From CBDFNC01 sp965249895 (GTDB lineage: Bacteria; Pseudomonadota; Gammaproteobacteria; Enterobacterales; CBDFNC01), in the NCBI GenBank assembly GCA_965249895.1, contig CBDFNC010000004.1:1-64000 (forward strand): a stretch of DNA of 64,000 nt, in the 5' to 3' direction. Below the pieces are notes generated by a model, which saw only the letters and a program-made list of their open reading frames with translations, was not told where the DNA came from and did no database searches. This document shows positions 14,162-23,062 of this stretch, piece after piece. The number at the start of each line of letters is the position of its first letter. The first letter of the stretch is position 1. The position numbers were made by a program, and so were the translations under genes.

Positions 14162-15136
14162 ATGAGTACTTTCTGGAGCATATGGGTCACAGTGATCACG
14201 TTAATCGTGATTTTTGGCTGTGCCGCGATTCTATACTGGTGTGTAACGGATAAGATGGGAGTCGAAGAAGGCGAGTCCATGGGACACTCCTTCGACGGCA
14301 TCGAAGAGATGAACACTGGGTTGCCTAAGTGGTGGACTTGGTTGTTTGTTTTCACGATAGTGATATCGCTGCTTTATATGGTGATGTTCCCTAGTATTAT
14401 CGGTGGGTGGAATGGTTTGCTGAACTGGACCAGTGCAGATCAAAATGTACTATCCCTGGAGGAATCTAAAGATCGAGCCAAGAACTCTCATTCCCAGTAT
14501 CAACGTGAGATGAATGCGGCGGAAGAGAAGTACGGTAAGATCTTTAAGGCATTTTCTTATGATGCCAACGGTGAATATATCGCTATTGAAAAAGTAGCTG
14601 AAAACCCGGATGCGGTTAAAGTCGGTCAGCGCTTGTTCCTGCAAAACTGTGCTCAGTGTCATGGTTCTGACGCCCGTGGCGGTAAAGGCTTCCCTAACCT
14701 GGCTGACGGCGCTTGGTTATACGGCGGTGATGGTGCCACCATTAAGACCTCTATTATGGCTGGTCGTCACGGTATTATGCCCGCGAAAGGCGGCATGGGT
14801 GATGCGCTAGATGACGAAGGCGTGAAGAACCTGACAGCTTACGTCCTTAGTTTAAGTGGCCGTAAAGTGAATGCGTTGGACGCTCAAGCGGGCAAGCAAT
14901 TGTTTGCTGTGTGCTCAGCCTGTCACGGCGCCGACGGAACTGGTGTGCAAGCCTTGGGCGGACCTGATTTAACCGATAACATTTGGTTGTATGGCGGTTC
15001 TCGTAAAGCGGTTGAAGAAACTATTCTCCATGGTCGCGTTGGTGTAATGCCTGCTTGGAAAGACTTATTAGGTGAAGATAAGGTGCATATCATTGCATCT
15101 TATGTATATTCTTTATCTAACAAAGAGTTAAAATAA
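14162..15136 (+). CDS. ccoP: cbb3-type cytochrome c oxidase subunit III (di-heme cytochrome c)
   Basis: A 324-residue protein with two N-terminal membrane helices (about 8-27 and 58-76) and two cytochrome c domains with CAQCH (C163, C166, H167) and CSACH (C251, C254, H255). Distal-ligand-type methionines lie in GIMPAKGGM and GVMPAW. It receives electrons from soluble or bc1-linked cytochromes. The last gene of the operon; a terminator follows. Confidence 0.97.
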   Translation: MSTFWSIWVTVITLIVIFGCAAILYWCVTDKMGVEEGESMGHSFDGIEEMNTGLPKWWTWLFVFTIVISLLYMVMFPSIIGGWNGLLNWTSADQNVLSLEESKDRAKNSHSQYQREMNAAEEKYGKIFKAFSYDANGEYIAIEKVAENPDAVKVGQRLFLQNCAQCHGSDARGGKGFPNLADGAWLYGGDGATIKTSIMAGRHGIMPAKGGMGDALDDEGVKNLTAYVLSLSGRKVNALDAQAGKQLFAVCSACHGADGTGVQALGGPDLTDNIWLYGGSRKAVEETILHGRVGVMPAWKDLLGEDKVHIIASYVYSLSNKELK

Positions 15137-15157
15137 AGCATTTTACATCTAAATATA

Positions 15158-15190
15158 TAAAAAAGCCTCGAGGAATCGGGGCTTTTTTTG
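15158..15190 (+). terminator. Rho-independent terminator after ccoNOQP
   Basis: AAGCCTCGA and TCGGGGCTT form a stem around GGAA (one mismatched or wobble pair), flanked by an A-run and followed by seven Ts. It separates the oxidase genes from ccoH. Confidence 0.85.
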
Positions 15191-15233
15191 CCTCTTTTGG
15201 TAGAATATGTTGTCCTTTTCTTGGAGAATAAAA

Positions 15234-15716
15234 ATGAAAGACAAGTGGTATAGCCAATCTACAGTTTGGTTAATTGTACTTCTCCCCTTAGCCGCGGTAA
15301 CTGCGGGAATTACCACCTTTATTATTGCCAATAACAATAAAGTAGAACTGGTTGCGGAAGACTATTATAAAAAAGGAAAAGCGATTAACGCTGACTTATC
15401 TAAGTTAGACAAAGCCAAGGAATTAGGTATTACGGCAGCGCTAAAATTTCAAGGCCAAGACGGCATCATCACTATTGCTACCGGTCAGACTCGGCCTGGT
15501 CAGGCACTCAAACTATCCCTTTTTCATACTACTCTAAAAGATCAGGATGTTGATATTATCTTATCCGCTGACGCCAGTGGAAATTATCGCTTCTCCATGG
15601 AGAAAATGCTGAAGGGTAAATGGCAGGTACGTTTGGGGCCGATGGATGAACTCTGGCGTATTCAAGAGCAAGTAATATTCCCCACCGACGGGGTGATATT
15701 AGATGGCAAGTTCTAA
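15234..15716 (+). CDS. ccoH: FixH/CcoH family cbb3 oxidase assembly protein
   Basis: A 160-residue protein with one N-terminal membrane helix (TVWLIVLLPLAAVTAGITTFIIA) and a periplasmic domain of beta-rich type, including VAEDYYKKGKAIN, the hallmark segment of FixH. CcoH assists cbb3 assembly and interacts with the copper-loading ATPase system. I use ATG 15234 after TTGGAG; an earlier ATG at 15207 lacks a ribosome-binding site. Its end overlaps ccoI by 14 bp. The usual ccoG (FixG) gene is not between ccoP and ccoH here. Confidence 0.92.
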   Translation: MKDKWYSQSTVWLIVLLPLAAVTAGITTFIIANNNKVELVAEDYYKKGKAINADLSKLDKAKELGITAALKFQGQDGIITIATGQTRPGQALKLSLFHTTLKDQDVDIILSADASGNYRFSMEKMLKGKWQVRLGPMDELWRIQEQVIFPTDGVILDGKF

Positions 15717-18159
15717 TGGCTCCGATTGTTTTCACTGTGGTGAGCCGGTCCCGGCTCACACCGAGTTTACTGTAGCAATAGATGGGCAGGTAGAGTCCAT
15801 GTGTTGTCCGGGTTGTGAAGCTGTAGCTCAAACCATAGTGGACAGCGGCCTGATGTCCTATTACAAGCACAGAACCGAACCCGCCAAAAAAGCCGAAAGC
15901 CTGGTGCCCAAGGAATTGGAAGCACTCAGTAATTATGATGTTGCTGAAATCCAGAGCGATTTTGTCACCCAGAATAAAAACCTGTCCGAAGTACTGCTTT
16001 CGGTTGAAGGGATCACCTGTGCGGCGTGTGCCTGGCTGATTGAAAAGCAATTGCGTGCTGTGAAAGGCCTGGTCTTTATCAATGTAAACACCACTGTGCA
16101 TCGTGCTGTGATCCGCTGGGACAATAGTCAGCTTAAGCTCAGTGAAATATTAAAGGCCATCGGTAAAGTGGGTTATCAGGCCTCTCCCTTTCAGCCGGAT
16201 AACCAAGAAGCGCTGTACGCCGAACAAGTTAAATCCTATATGCGGCGTATCGGGTTGGCGGGTATTGCCACCATGCAGGTGATGATGTTTGCTATCGCCT
16301 TATATGCCGACCTGTTTCATGGAATGGAAGAGGAATTTCGTCAATACTTCCGGTGGGTCAGTATGATGTTGGCGACCCCTGTACTGCTTTATAGCGCCCA
16401 ACCGTTTTATCTGAACGCAATACGTAATATACGAAATAGAACTCTGGGCATGGATATTCCGGTATCCATCGCGCTGCTGGGAGCATACAGCGCGTCAACC
16501 TACGCGACATTTACCGGGACCGGAGAGGTGTATTTTGAGTCCATCTCTATGTTTACTTTCTTTCTATTGCTCGGCCGAATGCTGGAACTGAGAGCCAGGC
16601 GAAAAGCGTCTGAAAGTGGAAGTAACCTGTTAAAGCTGCTGCCTTCAATGGCTCTGTTGGTCGATGGTGAAGAATCACGCCAGGTTCCAGCCAAATTATT
16701 ACAGCCTGGCCAAGTTATCTTGATTAAACCTGGGGCTAGTGTCCCTGCTGATGGCACCATTATTGAGGGTGAGTCGAGCTTGGAAGAGTCCATGTTAACA
16801 GGTGAGTATTTGCCTGTGACCAAAGGGCCAGAAGCTAAGGTATTTGCCGGTACTGTAAATGTGGACAGTCAAATCAAAGTGCGAGTTACGGCTATTGGTA
16901 ATAAAACCTTAGTGGCGGATATCGTCAAACTACAGGATATGGCCCAGGCGTCTAAACCGAGAATTGAGATTGTCGCCGACCATATTTCCCGGTATTTTGT
17001 CGGGGCGTTATTGATAATATCCGTTGTAACTTACATCAGTTGGCATTTTATTCAGCCAGAGGACGCTTTTTGGATCACCCTGGCGGTGCTGGTTGCCACC
17101 TGCCCTTGTGCTCTGTCTTTGGCCACGCCCACTGCCCTAACCTGTGCGACAGCTAGTTTGAGTCGGGCCGGAGTACTGGTGCGTCGTAATCATGTGCTGG
17201 AAACATTAGCGAAAGCCGACCGTATTGTTTTCGATAAAACCGGTACCCTTACCAAAGGCAAGTTTACTGTTAGCAAAGTTCACTGCTTCGCTGACTTTGA
17301 TAGGGCCCGGTGCTTAGCCTTGGCCGCCGGGATTGAGCAATATTCTGAGCACCCTATTGCCAGCGCTTTTGCCAGTTATAGTGACAATAAATTAAAAGTC
17401 ACCGCTATACGAAATTTTCCAGGACAAGGCTTGGAAGGCAGCTATGGGGATACCCCGCTGCGACTTGGCAATCAAGATTTTTGTGCCGTCAGCGAACAGA
17501 TAAACAGTGATAGTCTGGTGATTTATCTTACCTTAGGCAGTACTACCTTAGCGGCTTTTGAACTGGTTGATGAGTTAAGGACGGATGCCGCAGCAACCGT
17601 AGCGTGTTTTAATTCGTTGGGGCTTAAAACCAGCTTGTTAAGTGGAGACTCGTCCTCGCAAGGGAAGATAGTCGGTGAGCAACTCAATATGTCTGAGATT
17701 GTCACCAGCGCGACACCCGAGCAAAAACTCGAGCACTTAAAGCAATTGCAGCAAAAAGGTGAAATAACCTTGATGATTGGCGATGGTGTTAATGATGCAC
17801 CCGTTTTGTCCGGTGCGCACGTTTCTGTTGCATTAGGTAGTGGAACAGATGTAGCAAAAAACAGTGCCGATGTGATCTTGTTGGGACAGAGCTTAGGCCG
17901 CCTTGTAACCGCACGTAAAATTGCCATCGACACTCGTCGTATTATTAGACAAAACCTGGCCTGGTCTTTAGGGTATAACCTGCTGATTTTACCCTTAGCG
18001 GCGTCGGGGCAGATCCCCCCTTATATTGCTGCGGTAGGCATGTCATTGAGCTCGCTGATTGTTGTGGTTAACTCCCTTAGGTTATTAAAGGACAAGCCAC
18101 AAACATCACTCACCAATAAGAACAGGAATGAAGGGCCCGCCGCGGTGCAAGCTAGCTAG
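15703..18159 (+). CDS. ccoI: Copper-translocating P1B-type ATPase for cbb3 assembly (FixI/CcoI)
   Basis: 818 residues. An N-terminal cysteine-rich region (CFHCGEP, MCCPGCEAV) precedes a heavy-metal-associated domain with CAAC near 106-109. Then come the transport domain with CPC at 467-469, the phosphorylation motif DKTGT from D511, the SEHP motif of the nucleotide domain, and GDGVND near 693-698. CPC and the cysteine-rich start identify copper transport of the FixI type, which supplies CuB to CcoN. It overlaps ccoH. The gene ends in a (GCTA)4 repeat that supplies its TAG stop. Confidence 0.96.
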   Translation: MASSNGSDCFHCGEPVPAHTEFTVAIDGQVESMCCPGCEAVAQTIVDSGLMSYYKHRTEPAKKAESLVPKELEALSNYDVAEIQSDFVTQNKNLSEVLLSVEGITCAACAWLIEKQLRAVKGLVFINVNTTVHRAVIRWDNSQLKLSEILKAIGKVGYQASPFQPDNQEALYAEQVKSYMRRIGLAGIATMQVMMFAIALYADLFHGMEEEFRQYFRWVSMMLATPVLLYSAQPFYLNAIRNIRNRTLGMDIPVSIALLGAYSASTYATFTGTGEVYFESISMFTFFLLLGRMLELRARRKASESGSNLLKLLPSMALLVDGEESRQVPAKLLQPGQVILIKPGASVPADGTIIEGESSLEESMLTGEYLPVTKGPEAKVFAGTVNVDSQIKVRVTAIGNKTLVADIVKLQDMAQASKPRIEIVADHISRYFVGALLIISVVTYISWHFIQPEDAFWITLAVLVATCPCALSLATPTALTCATASLSRAGVLVRRNHVLETLAKADRIVFDKTGTLTKGKFTVSKVHCFADFDRARCLALAAGIEQYSEHPIASAFASYSDNKLKVTAIRNFPGQGLEGSYGDTPLRLGNQDFCAVSEQINSDSLVIYLTLGSTTLAAFELVDELRTDAAATVACFNSLGLKTSLLSGDSSSQGKIVGEQLNMSEIVTSATPEQKLEHLKQLQQKGEITLMIGDGVNDAPVLSGAHVSVALGSGTDVAKNSADVILLGQSLGRLVTARKIAIDTRRIIRQNLAWSLGYNLLILPLAASGQIPPYIAAVGMSLSSLIVVVNSLRLLKDKPQTSLTNKNRNEGPAAVQAS

Positions 18160-18190
18160 CTAGCTAGTGTTCATCCTGAAACGCTGATTC

Positions 18191-18283
18191 TGTCATTCCC
18201 TCGCACGAGGGAATCCAGTGACTTTACCGCGATCTCTGTGAGCGCTAAAAGACACTGGATTGCCAGTCAAGCTGACAATGACA
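18191..18283. repeat. Palindromic repeat element (MITE/REP-like)
   Basis: A 93-bp imperfect inverted repeat begins TGTCATTCCC and ends AATGACA. Internal segments also pair: GAATCCAGTG near the left and CACTGGATT on the right, with a separate small hairpin CCCTCGCACGAGGG. Similar 'GTCATTCCC...GGGAATCCAGTG' elements are scattered in many bacterial genomes. It lies between ccoI and ccoS. Confidence 0.65.
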
Positions 18284-18541
18284 GGGGCACTGAGATAGTA
18301 GTGGCTAACTTTTAGCCTTTACAAAACGGCAAGTTTCGCGTTTTAAGAATATGACTGAAGAACGAATGTGTGTGTTTCAGGACAGGTACACAGGCTTCGC
18401 CCTTTTTGCCGTTAATTGGCCCAGGATGGGCACTAGCTAAAGTGTGAAATGGCATTGTTTGGTTGTAGATTTGAAATCAAATTATCCCTCTTGGTTTTAT
18501 CCGAGAGGCATTACTTTTTAAACGTTATTTGGTTGTAATTC
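18284..18541. other. Intergenic stretch between repeat element and ccoS
   Basis: About 258 bp without a convincing gene. I see a weak GCCTTT-rich area and an imperfect hairpin CCCTCTTGG...CCGAGAGG around 18486-18508. No FNR box was found. It presumably carries the ccoS promoter. Confidence 0.4.
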
Positions 18542-18718
18542 ATGAGTATTATTTTTGTCTTGATCCCTATCGCGATGATTTTTGTTGCCATCGCAGTAGG
18601 CATTTTTTTCTGGGCGGTTAAATCAGATCAATACGAAGATCTGGACCGCGAAGGGTTTAATATTCTGCTTGATGAAGACGAGCCTATAAAAAAGGAAGAA
18701 ACCAAGCGCGATGAATGA
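18542..18718 (+). CDS. ccoS: cbb3 oxidase maturation protein CcoS
   Basis: A 58-residue protein beginning MSIIFVLIPIAMIFVAIAVG, one membrane helix, followed by FFWAVKSDQYEDLDREG, the conserved CcoS signature. CcoS is needed for cofactor insertion into cbb3 oxidase in Rhodobacter. The ribosome-binding site is weak. Its end overlaps the next gene by 8 bp (ATGAATGA). Confidence 0.93.
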   Translation: MSIIFVLIPIAMIFVAIAVGIFFWAVKSDQYEDLDREGFNILLDEDEPIKKEETKRDE

Positions 18719-19391
18719 TCTCTTTGGCGCCCTGTTGGTGGGTTTATTAGGGGCGGGTCACTGCATTGCCATGTGCGGCGGTGTCGCGAGCGCCATGACC
18801 TTCAGTATCGATGAAAGAAAACGCAATAATTTTTGGGCGACGCTTCCCTATTTAATATTTTACAACTTAGGGCGGATCACCAGTTATATGGTGGCTGGTG
18901 CAATTATCGGCGGCAGCAGCGCTGCTTTATTTAAATTAGTCGGTGGTAAAGAAGCGCTACTCTATTTACGCTTATTGGCGGGTATAATGATGATTTTGCT
19001 CGCGCTTTACATCTCTCGTCTATGGCAAGGTCTGCTAACGCTGGAAAAAGGCGGCAGTTATCTTTGGCGCTATTTGCAACCTTTGGCAAAAAAATTTCTG
19101 CCATTAAAAAATACGCTGTCTGCTTATCCATTTGGGTTTGTCTGGGGTTGGTTGCCGTGCGGGCTGGTGTACTCGACACTTTCCTGGGCCGCTGCCAGTG
19201 GCAGTGCTTCAAGCGGTATGCTGATCATGGGGGCATTTGGGTTAGGCACGTTACCCGCATTGATCACTGTAGGTAGTTTTGCTCAACTGCTCAAAAAACT
19301 ATTGGCTGCTGGTTGGTTTCGCCACGGCAGTGCGCTGCTTCTTTTTGTTTACGGTTTACAGACTATTTATGTTGGCCTAAATCAATTTTAA
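18711..19391 (+). CDS. Sulfite exporter TauE/SafE-like membrane protein, cbb3-linked
   Basis: A 226-residue integral membrane protein with about six helices. The N-terminal GLLGAGHCIAMCGGVASAM has paired His/Cys residues typical of the SafE-like subgroup found next to ccoS and ccoI, suspected of handling copper or another metal. FGFVWGWLPCGLVYS near residue 145 is the second conserved repeat, with Pro-Cys. It overlaps ccoS by 8 bp, so a role in oxidase maturation is a reasonable inference. Confidence 0.88.
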   Translation: MNDLFGALLVGLLGAGHCIAMCGGVASAMTFSIDERKRNNFWATLPYLIFYNLGRITSYMVAGAIIGGSSAALFKLVGGKEALLYLRLLAGIMMILLALYISRLWQGLLTLEKGGSYLWRYLQPLAKKFLPLKNTLSAYPFGFVWGWLPCGLVYSTLSWAAASGSASSGMLIMGAFGLGTLPALITVGSFAQLLKKLLAAGWFRHGSALLLFVYGLQTIYVGLNQF

Positions 19392-19426
19392 GTGCTATCC
19401 AGCCTTGGTATGAAAATGTTAAAATA

Positions 19427-19440
19427 TTGATATAAGTCAA
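19427..19440 (+). promoter_or_regulatory. FNR box in the fnr promoter
   Basis: TTGAT-ATAA-GTCAA matches the FNR consensus at 9 of 10 positions. It lies only 18 bp before the fnr start codon, a position that would block transcription or translation initiation, which suggests negative autoregulation. Confidence 0.7.
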
Positions 19441-19458
19441 ATAGAAGGTCTCGCCATA

Positions 19459-20205
19459 ATGACGACACACAAAATCCCTACAAGACGAGTTCAAAGCGGC
19501 GGGTGTGAAATACACTGCCAGGATTGCAGTATCAGCCAACTTTGTATCCCCTACTCTTTAAACGATAATGAGATGGATCAGTTGGATGATATTATTGAGC
19601 GTAAAAAACCCGTCCAAAAAGGCGAAGAAATATTCAAAGCCGGCGAGGAAATGAAGGCGTTATACGCCATCCGTTCGGGTACGATTAAATCTTATACCAT
19701 CACTGAGCAAGGTGACGAGCAGATCACCGCGTTTCACCTGGCGGGTGACTTGGTTGGATTCGATGGTATTAATACCGGCTCGCACCCTAGTTTTGCCCAG
19801 GCCTTAGAAACGGCGATGATTTGTGAGATACCGTACGATACCTTGGATGAATTATCCGGTACTATGCCCAAATTACGGCAACAAATATTACGTATGATGA
19901 GTAATGAGATTGTTGGTGATCAGGAAATGATCCTGCTATTGTCAAAAAAGAATGCCGAAGAACGACTCAGTTCATTTATTTATAATCTGTCCACTCGTTT
20001 TGGCGCCCGCGGTTTTTCGCCGAACGAATTCCGGCTTACTATGACCCGGGGTGATATTGGTAACTACCTTGGGTTAACCGTTGAAACTATCAGTCGTCTA
20101 TTAGGCCGTTTTCAAAAGAGCGAGATGATCGCTGTTAAAGGTAAGTACATTACTATTCTGGATCAGGCTCAGCTGTCGGAAATGGCCTGTGCCACCAAAG
20201 GTTAA
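19459..20205 (+). CDS. fnr: Oxygen-sensing transcription regulator FNR (EtrA)
   Basis: A 248-residue CRP/FNR regulator. Cysteines C16, C20, C23, C29 at the N-terminus and C122 in the sensor domain supply the ligands for an oxygen-labile [4Fe-4S] cluster; E. coli uses C20, C23, C29 and C122. The C-terminal helix-turn-helix includes LGLTVETISRLLGRFQ, and the E..SR recognition residues fit TTGAT-type sites. It probably controls the cco operon and itself, as both have matching boxes. Confidence 0.96.
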   Translation: MTTHKIPTRRVQSGGCEIHCQDCSISQLCIPYSLNDNEMDQLDDIIERKKPVQKGEEIFKAGEEMKALYAIRSGTIKSYTITEQGDEQITAFHLAGDLVGFDGINTGSHPSFAQALETAMICEIPYDTLDELSGTMPKLRQQILRMMSNEIVGDQEMILLLSKKNAEERLSSFIYNLSTRFGARGFSPNEFRLTMTRGDIGNYLGLTVETISRLLGRFQKSEMIAVKGKYITILDQAQLSEMACATKG

Positions 20206-20324
20206 AGTAACCTAACTCCGGATTGATAAAACATTGATCCGGTCCCTTCCTTAAGACTCCGTTTCACGCTACATTGATACTAGAATAACGCTTTGTTTAA
20301 TTGGGATAATCTCGGAGCATTGCC

Positions 20325-21260
20325 ATGGTTAAATATCGAAATATTCTGGTCGTTATTGATCCGACTAAAGATGAACAGACATCCTTAACCCGCGCAGTCT
20401 ACATCTGCGAGCATGAAGACGATGCTCATCTGAAACTGTTTCTCTCCATTTACGATTTTTCCTATGAAATGACGTCAATGCTGTCGATGGAAGAGCGAGA
20501 AGCTATGCGTTCGGGAGTTATTGAGCAGCAACAGGAGTGGTTACAAGAGCTCGCAGCCCCTTATAAGGAAAAAGGGCTTAATGTTGAAACTAAGGTAGTG
20601 TGGCATAACCGTCCTTTCGAAAGTATCATTTTGGAAACCTTGTCCTTTGGTCATGATTTAGTGGTTAAAGGTACCCACAAACATGCCAAACTTCAATCTG
20701 TCCTGTTTACTCCCACTGACTGGCATCTTATCCGAAAATGCCCCGCTCCTTTGTTGTTAGTTAAAGAGCATGACTGGCCTGAAGGTGGCAGGATATTAGC
20801 AGCAGTAAATTGTGCTTCGGACGATGAAGAGCACGAGGACTTGAATGAAAAAATAACGTTGGAAGCTCTGGATATCGCCAAGATGATCGATGCTCAGGTA
20901 CACCTGGTAAATGCCTATCCCAGTACCCCGGTAAATATTGCCATTGAGCTGCCGGACTTTGATCCCCAGGCTTATAACGAGTCCATTCGTAAACACCACA
21001 CAGAAGTAACCACCGGACATGCAGATAAATATGGCATCGCCGCTGACCGCTTGCACGTAACCGAAGGACTAGCTGAGGATGTGATCCCAGAAATATCCAA
21101 AGAATTGGATGCTGAACTTGTTGTACTTGGTACGGTTGGTCGAACCGGGTTGTCTGCAGCATTAATTGGCAATACCGCAGAGCATGTTATCGATAGCCTG
21201 GATTGTGATTTATTGGCTCTAAAACCCATGGATTATGTGAGCCCAGTGAAACACAAGTAA
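20325..21260 (+). CDS. uspE: Universal stress protein UspE
   Basis: A 311-residue tandem universal stress protein. The first domain (about 1-145) begins YRNILVVIDPTKDEQTSL and the second (about 155-300) ends with VVLGTVGRTGLSAALIGNTAEHVIDSLDCDLLALKP, the GxxGxxxxxxGN(S/T) type ATP-binding loop. uspE commonly follows fnr in gammaproteobacteria. A terminator follows at 21281. Confidence 0.95.
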   Translation: MVKYRNILVVIDPTKDEQTSLTRAVYICEHEDDAHLKLFLSIYDFSYEMTSMLSMEEREAMRSGVIEQQQEWLQELAAPYKEKGLNVETKVVWHNRPFESIILETLSFGHDLVVKGTHKHAKLQSVLFTPTDWHLIRKCPAPLLLVKEHDWPEGGRILAAVNCASDDEEHEDLNEKITLEALDIAKMIDAQVHLVNAYPSTPVNIAIELPDFDPQAYNESIRKHHTEVTTGHADKYGIAADRLHVTEGLAEDVIPEISKELDAELVVLGTVGRTGLSAALIGNTAEHVIDSLDCDLLALKPMDYVSPVKHK

Positions 21261-21280
21261 CCGGCGCCATATTGGATAAA

Positions 21281-21305
21281 CAAAAGGCCTTTAGGGCCTT
21301 TTTTG
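21281..21305 (+). terminator. Terminator after uspE
   Basis: AAAAGGCC and GGCCTTTT pair around TTTAG-type loop, followed by TTTT. It separates uspE from ttcA. Confidence 0.8.
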
Positions 21306-21413
21306 CTGTGGGATGTTGATAACATAAGAGTGGGAGCTATAATACGCCGTCCTTTAGGGAGCTGGCAGTAGTCAGCGACTAACGATTTAACCAATTCCTC
21401 AGTGAGCAGTAGC

Positions 21414-22331
21414 ATGGACTCAAGTGAAAAATCCACCCAGGGTAGCCTTATTAAGGATGCCAGGCAGCAATATAATAAACTGCATAAACGCCTCAGGCGC
21501 AATACCGGCCAGGCTATCGCCGACTTTAATATGATTGAAGATGGCGACAAGGTTATGGTATGCCTGTCTGGCGGTAAAGACAGCTATGCAATGCTGGATA
21601 TTTTGTTAAGCCTTAAGGCCCATGCGCCTATCCACTTTGATATTGTTGCAGTGAACCTCGATCAAAAACAGCCTGGTTTTCCTGAGCATGTTTTGCCGGA
21701 ATATTTGGATTCCCTGGGAGTGGACTATCAAATTGTTGAAGAAGATACCTATTCCATAGTGATGGACAAAGTCCCTGAAGGAAAAACGACCTGCTCGCTA
21801 TGCTCGCGTTTGCGCCGCGGTATACTCTACACCACTGCGACTAAGTTAGGCGCTACTAAGATTGCTCTGGGACATCACAGGGATGATATTCTGGAAACCC
21901 TGCTACTTAATATGTTTTATGGCGGAAAGTTAAAGTCCATGCCGCCTAAATTAGTGAGTGATGATGGCAAACACGTGGTAATCCGTCCCCTCGCCTACTG
22001 TAAGGAAAAAGACATAGAGCGTTATGCTATCGCCAAGGAATTTCCTATTATTCCCTGCAACTTATGTGGCAGTCAGGAAAACTTGCAACGTCAAATGATC
22101 AAAGAGATGCTACAGACTTGGGATAAGAGATTCCCTGGCCGTATTGAATCAATGTTCCGTAGTGTGCGGAATGTTGTACCTTCCCACCTGATGGATCATC
22201 AGCTATTCGATTTTAAATCCATTAATCGCGACAGTGGCATTATCGATGGTGGAGATAAAGCGTTTGACCAGGAAGTGATACAAACACCGGCGGAGGCCGA
22301 AACTATTCCCCAAGTTATCGAAATTAGTTAA
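21414..22331 (+). CDS. ttcA: tRNA 2-thiocytidine biosynthesis protein TtcA
   Basis: A 305-residue PP-loop ATPase. CLSGGKDSYAML near residue 50 is the ATP-pyrophosphatase loop, and the paired CSLC and CNLC motifs bind a [4Fe-4S] cluster. It thiolates cytidine 32 of certain tRNAs. I use ATG 21414; a GTG four codons earlier lacks a better ribosome site. The order uspE-ttcA is conserved. A terminator follows. Confidence 0.95.
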   Translation: MDSSEKSTQGSLIKDARQQYNKLHKRLRRNTGQAIADFNMIEDGDKVMVCLSGGKDSYAMLDILLSLKAHAPIHFDIVAVNLDQKQPGFPEHVLPEYLDSLGVDYQIVEEDTYSIVMDKVPEGKTTCSLCSRLRRGILYTTATKLGATKIALGHHRDDILETLLLNMFYGGKLKSMPPKLVSDDGKHVVIRPLAYCKEKDIERYAIAKEFPIIPCNLCGSQENLQRQMIKEMLQTWDKRFPGRIESMFRSVRNVVPSHLMDHQLFDFKSINRDSGIIDGGDKAFDQEVIQTPAEAETIPQVIEIS

Positions 22332-22338
22332 TACAAAA

Positions 22339-22363
22339 TGCCCGTGCTGCGGGCTTTTTGTGA
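22339..22363 (+). terminator. Terminator after ttcA
   Basis: GCCCG-TGCTG-CGGGC stem followed by TTTTT. The convergent gene at 22385 ends just beyond it. Confidence 0.75.
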
Positions 22364-22384
22364 GCGTGTTTAACTCAGGCTTTG

Positions 22385-23026
22385 CTAGCCTCCCAGCCAC
22401 GGCTGAATTCGCGTGATATTGCCGGGTAGAACCAGCTCATTGTTTCCTGGGTTTTCCAAGGTTTCACGGCTTAGGCTAAGGCGCCCGTTTATCACTGGGT
22501 ATGTCGCTTCTGAAGAAGTAATACGAGCATTGCCAGTTTCTTTGTCCAATAGCAATGTGACGCCCTTAAACTCAGGCAGGAAACGTTTTCCCCAGAAGCC
22601 AGCGCTGTCTTGTAACAAGGCAAACAATTGTTTATCGACCTCTTTAAGCTCAGCTAACGTAATATGATTTTTGTAATCCTCACGGGCCATAGGTTGGACG
22701 GAGATATTACACTGCTGGCTTTCGCTATAGTGCAGGGTTATTTTTGCCTTGTCTTGATCCAGCTCCTTATCAAACGGCAGCATGATTTCATTGTCTTTGC
22801 CGATGGCCACCGTTTCCGTGCGTTGATCTGATGCGATAAGCACTGAGTCTAGCGTACAGTGTTGGCCGTTTTCTGTGTTCACCAGGAAAAAGCCTGTTTT
22901 TACCTTAGTGTATTCTTCTTTCTCAGCAACTTTTAACTGATCGTAGAAGCCTTCATATGGCACTTGCACGTCGGCATTGGATGCAAAGCTGACTAAACCA
23001 ATGATAGAAAATACTAAAAGTCTCAT
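22385..23026 (-). CDS. Secreted protein of unknown function (probably DUF2987)
   Basis: A 213-residue exported protein with a signal peptide (MRLLVFSIIGLVSFASNA). The mature start VQVPYEGFYDQLKVAEKEEYTKVKTGFFL resembles DUF2987, a family of periplasmic proteins in Shewanella and Alteromonas; this is from memory. Two cysteines (HCTL and QCNI) may form a disulfide. It ends 53 nt from ttcA, convergent with it. Function is not known. Confidence 0.75.
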   Translation of the reverse strand: MRLLVFSIIGLVSFASNADVQVPYEGFYDQLKVAEKEEYTKVKTGFFLVNTENGQHCTLDSVLIASDQRTETVAIGKDNEIMLPFDKELDQDKAKITLHYSESQQCNISVQPMAREDYKNHITLAELKEVDKQLFALLQDSAGFWGKRFLPEFKGVTLLLDKETGNARITSSEATYPVINGRLSLSRETLENPGNNELVLPGNITRIQPWLGG

Positions 23027-23062
23027 TAATAAACTTCCCTTTTACCCAAGGCTATAGATGAA

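Noticed and set aside
18147..18177. (GCTA)4 repeat at the end of ccoI as a phase-variable tract
   Set aside because: It lies at the very end of the gene and supplies the stop codon; slippage would change only the last residues.
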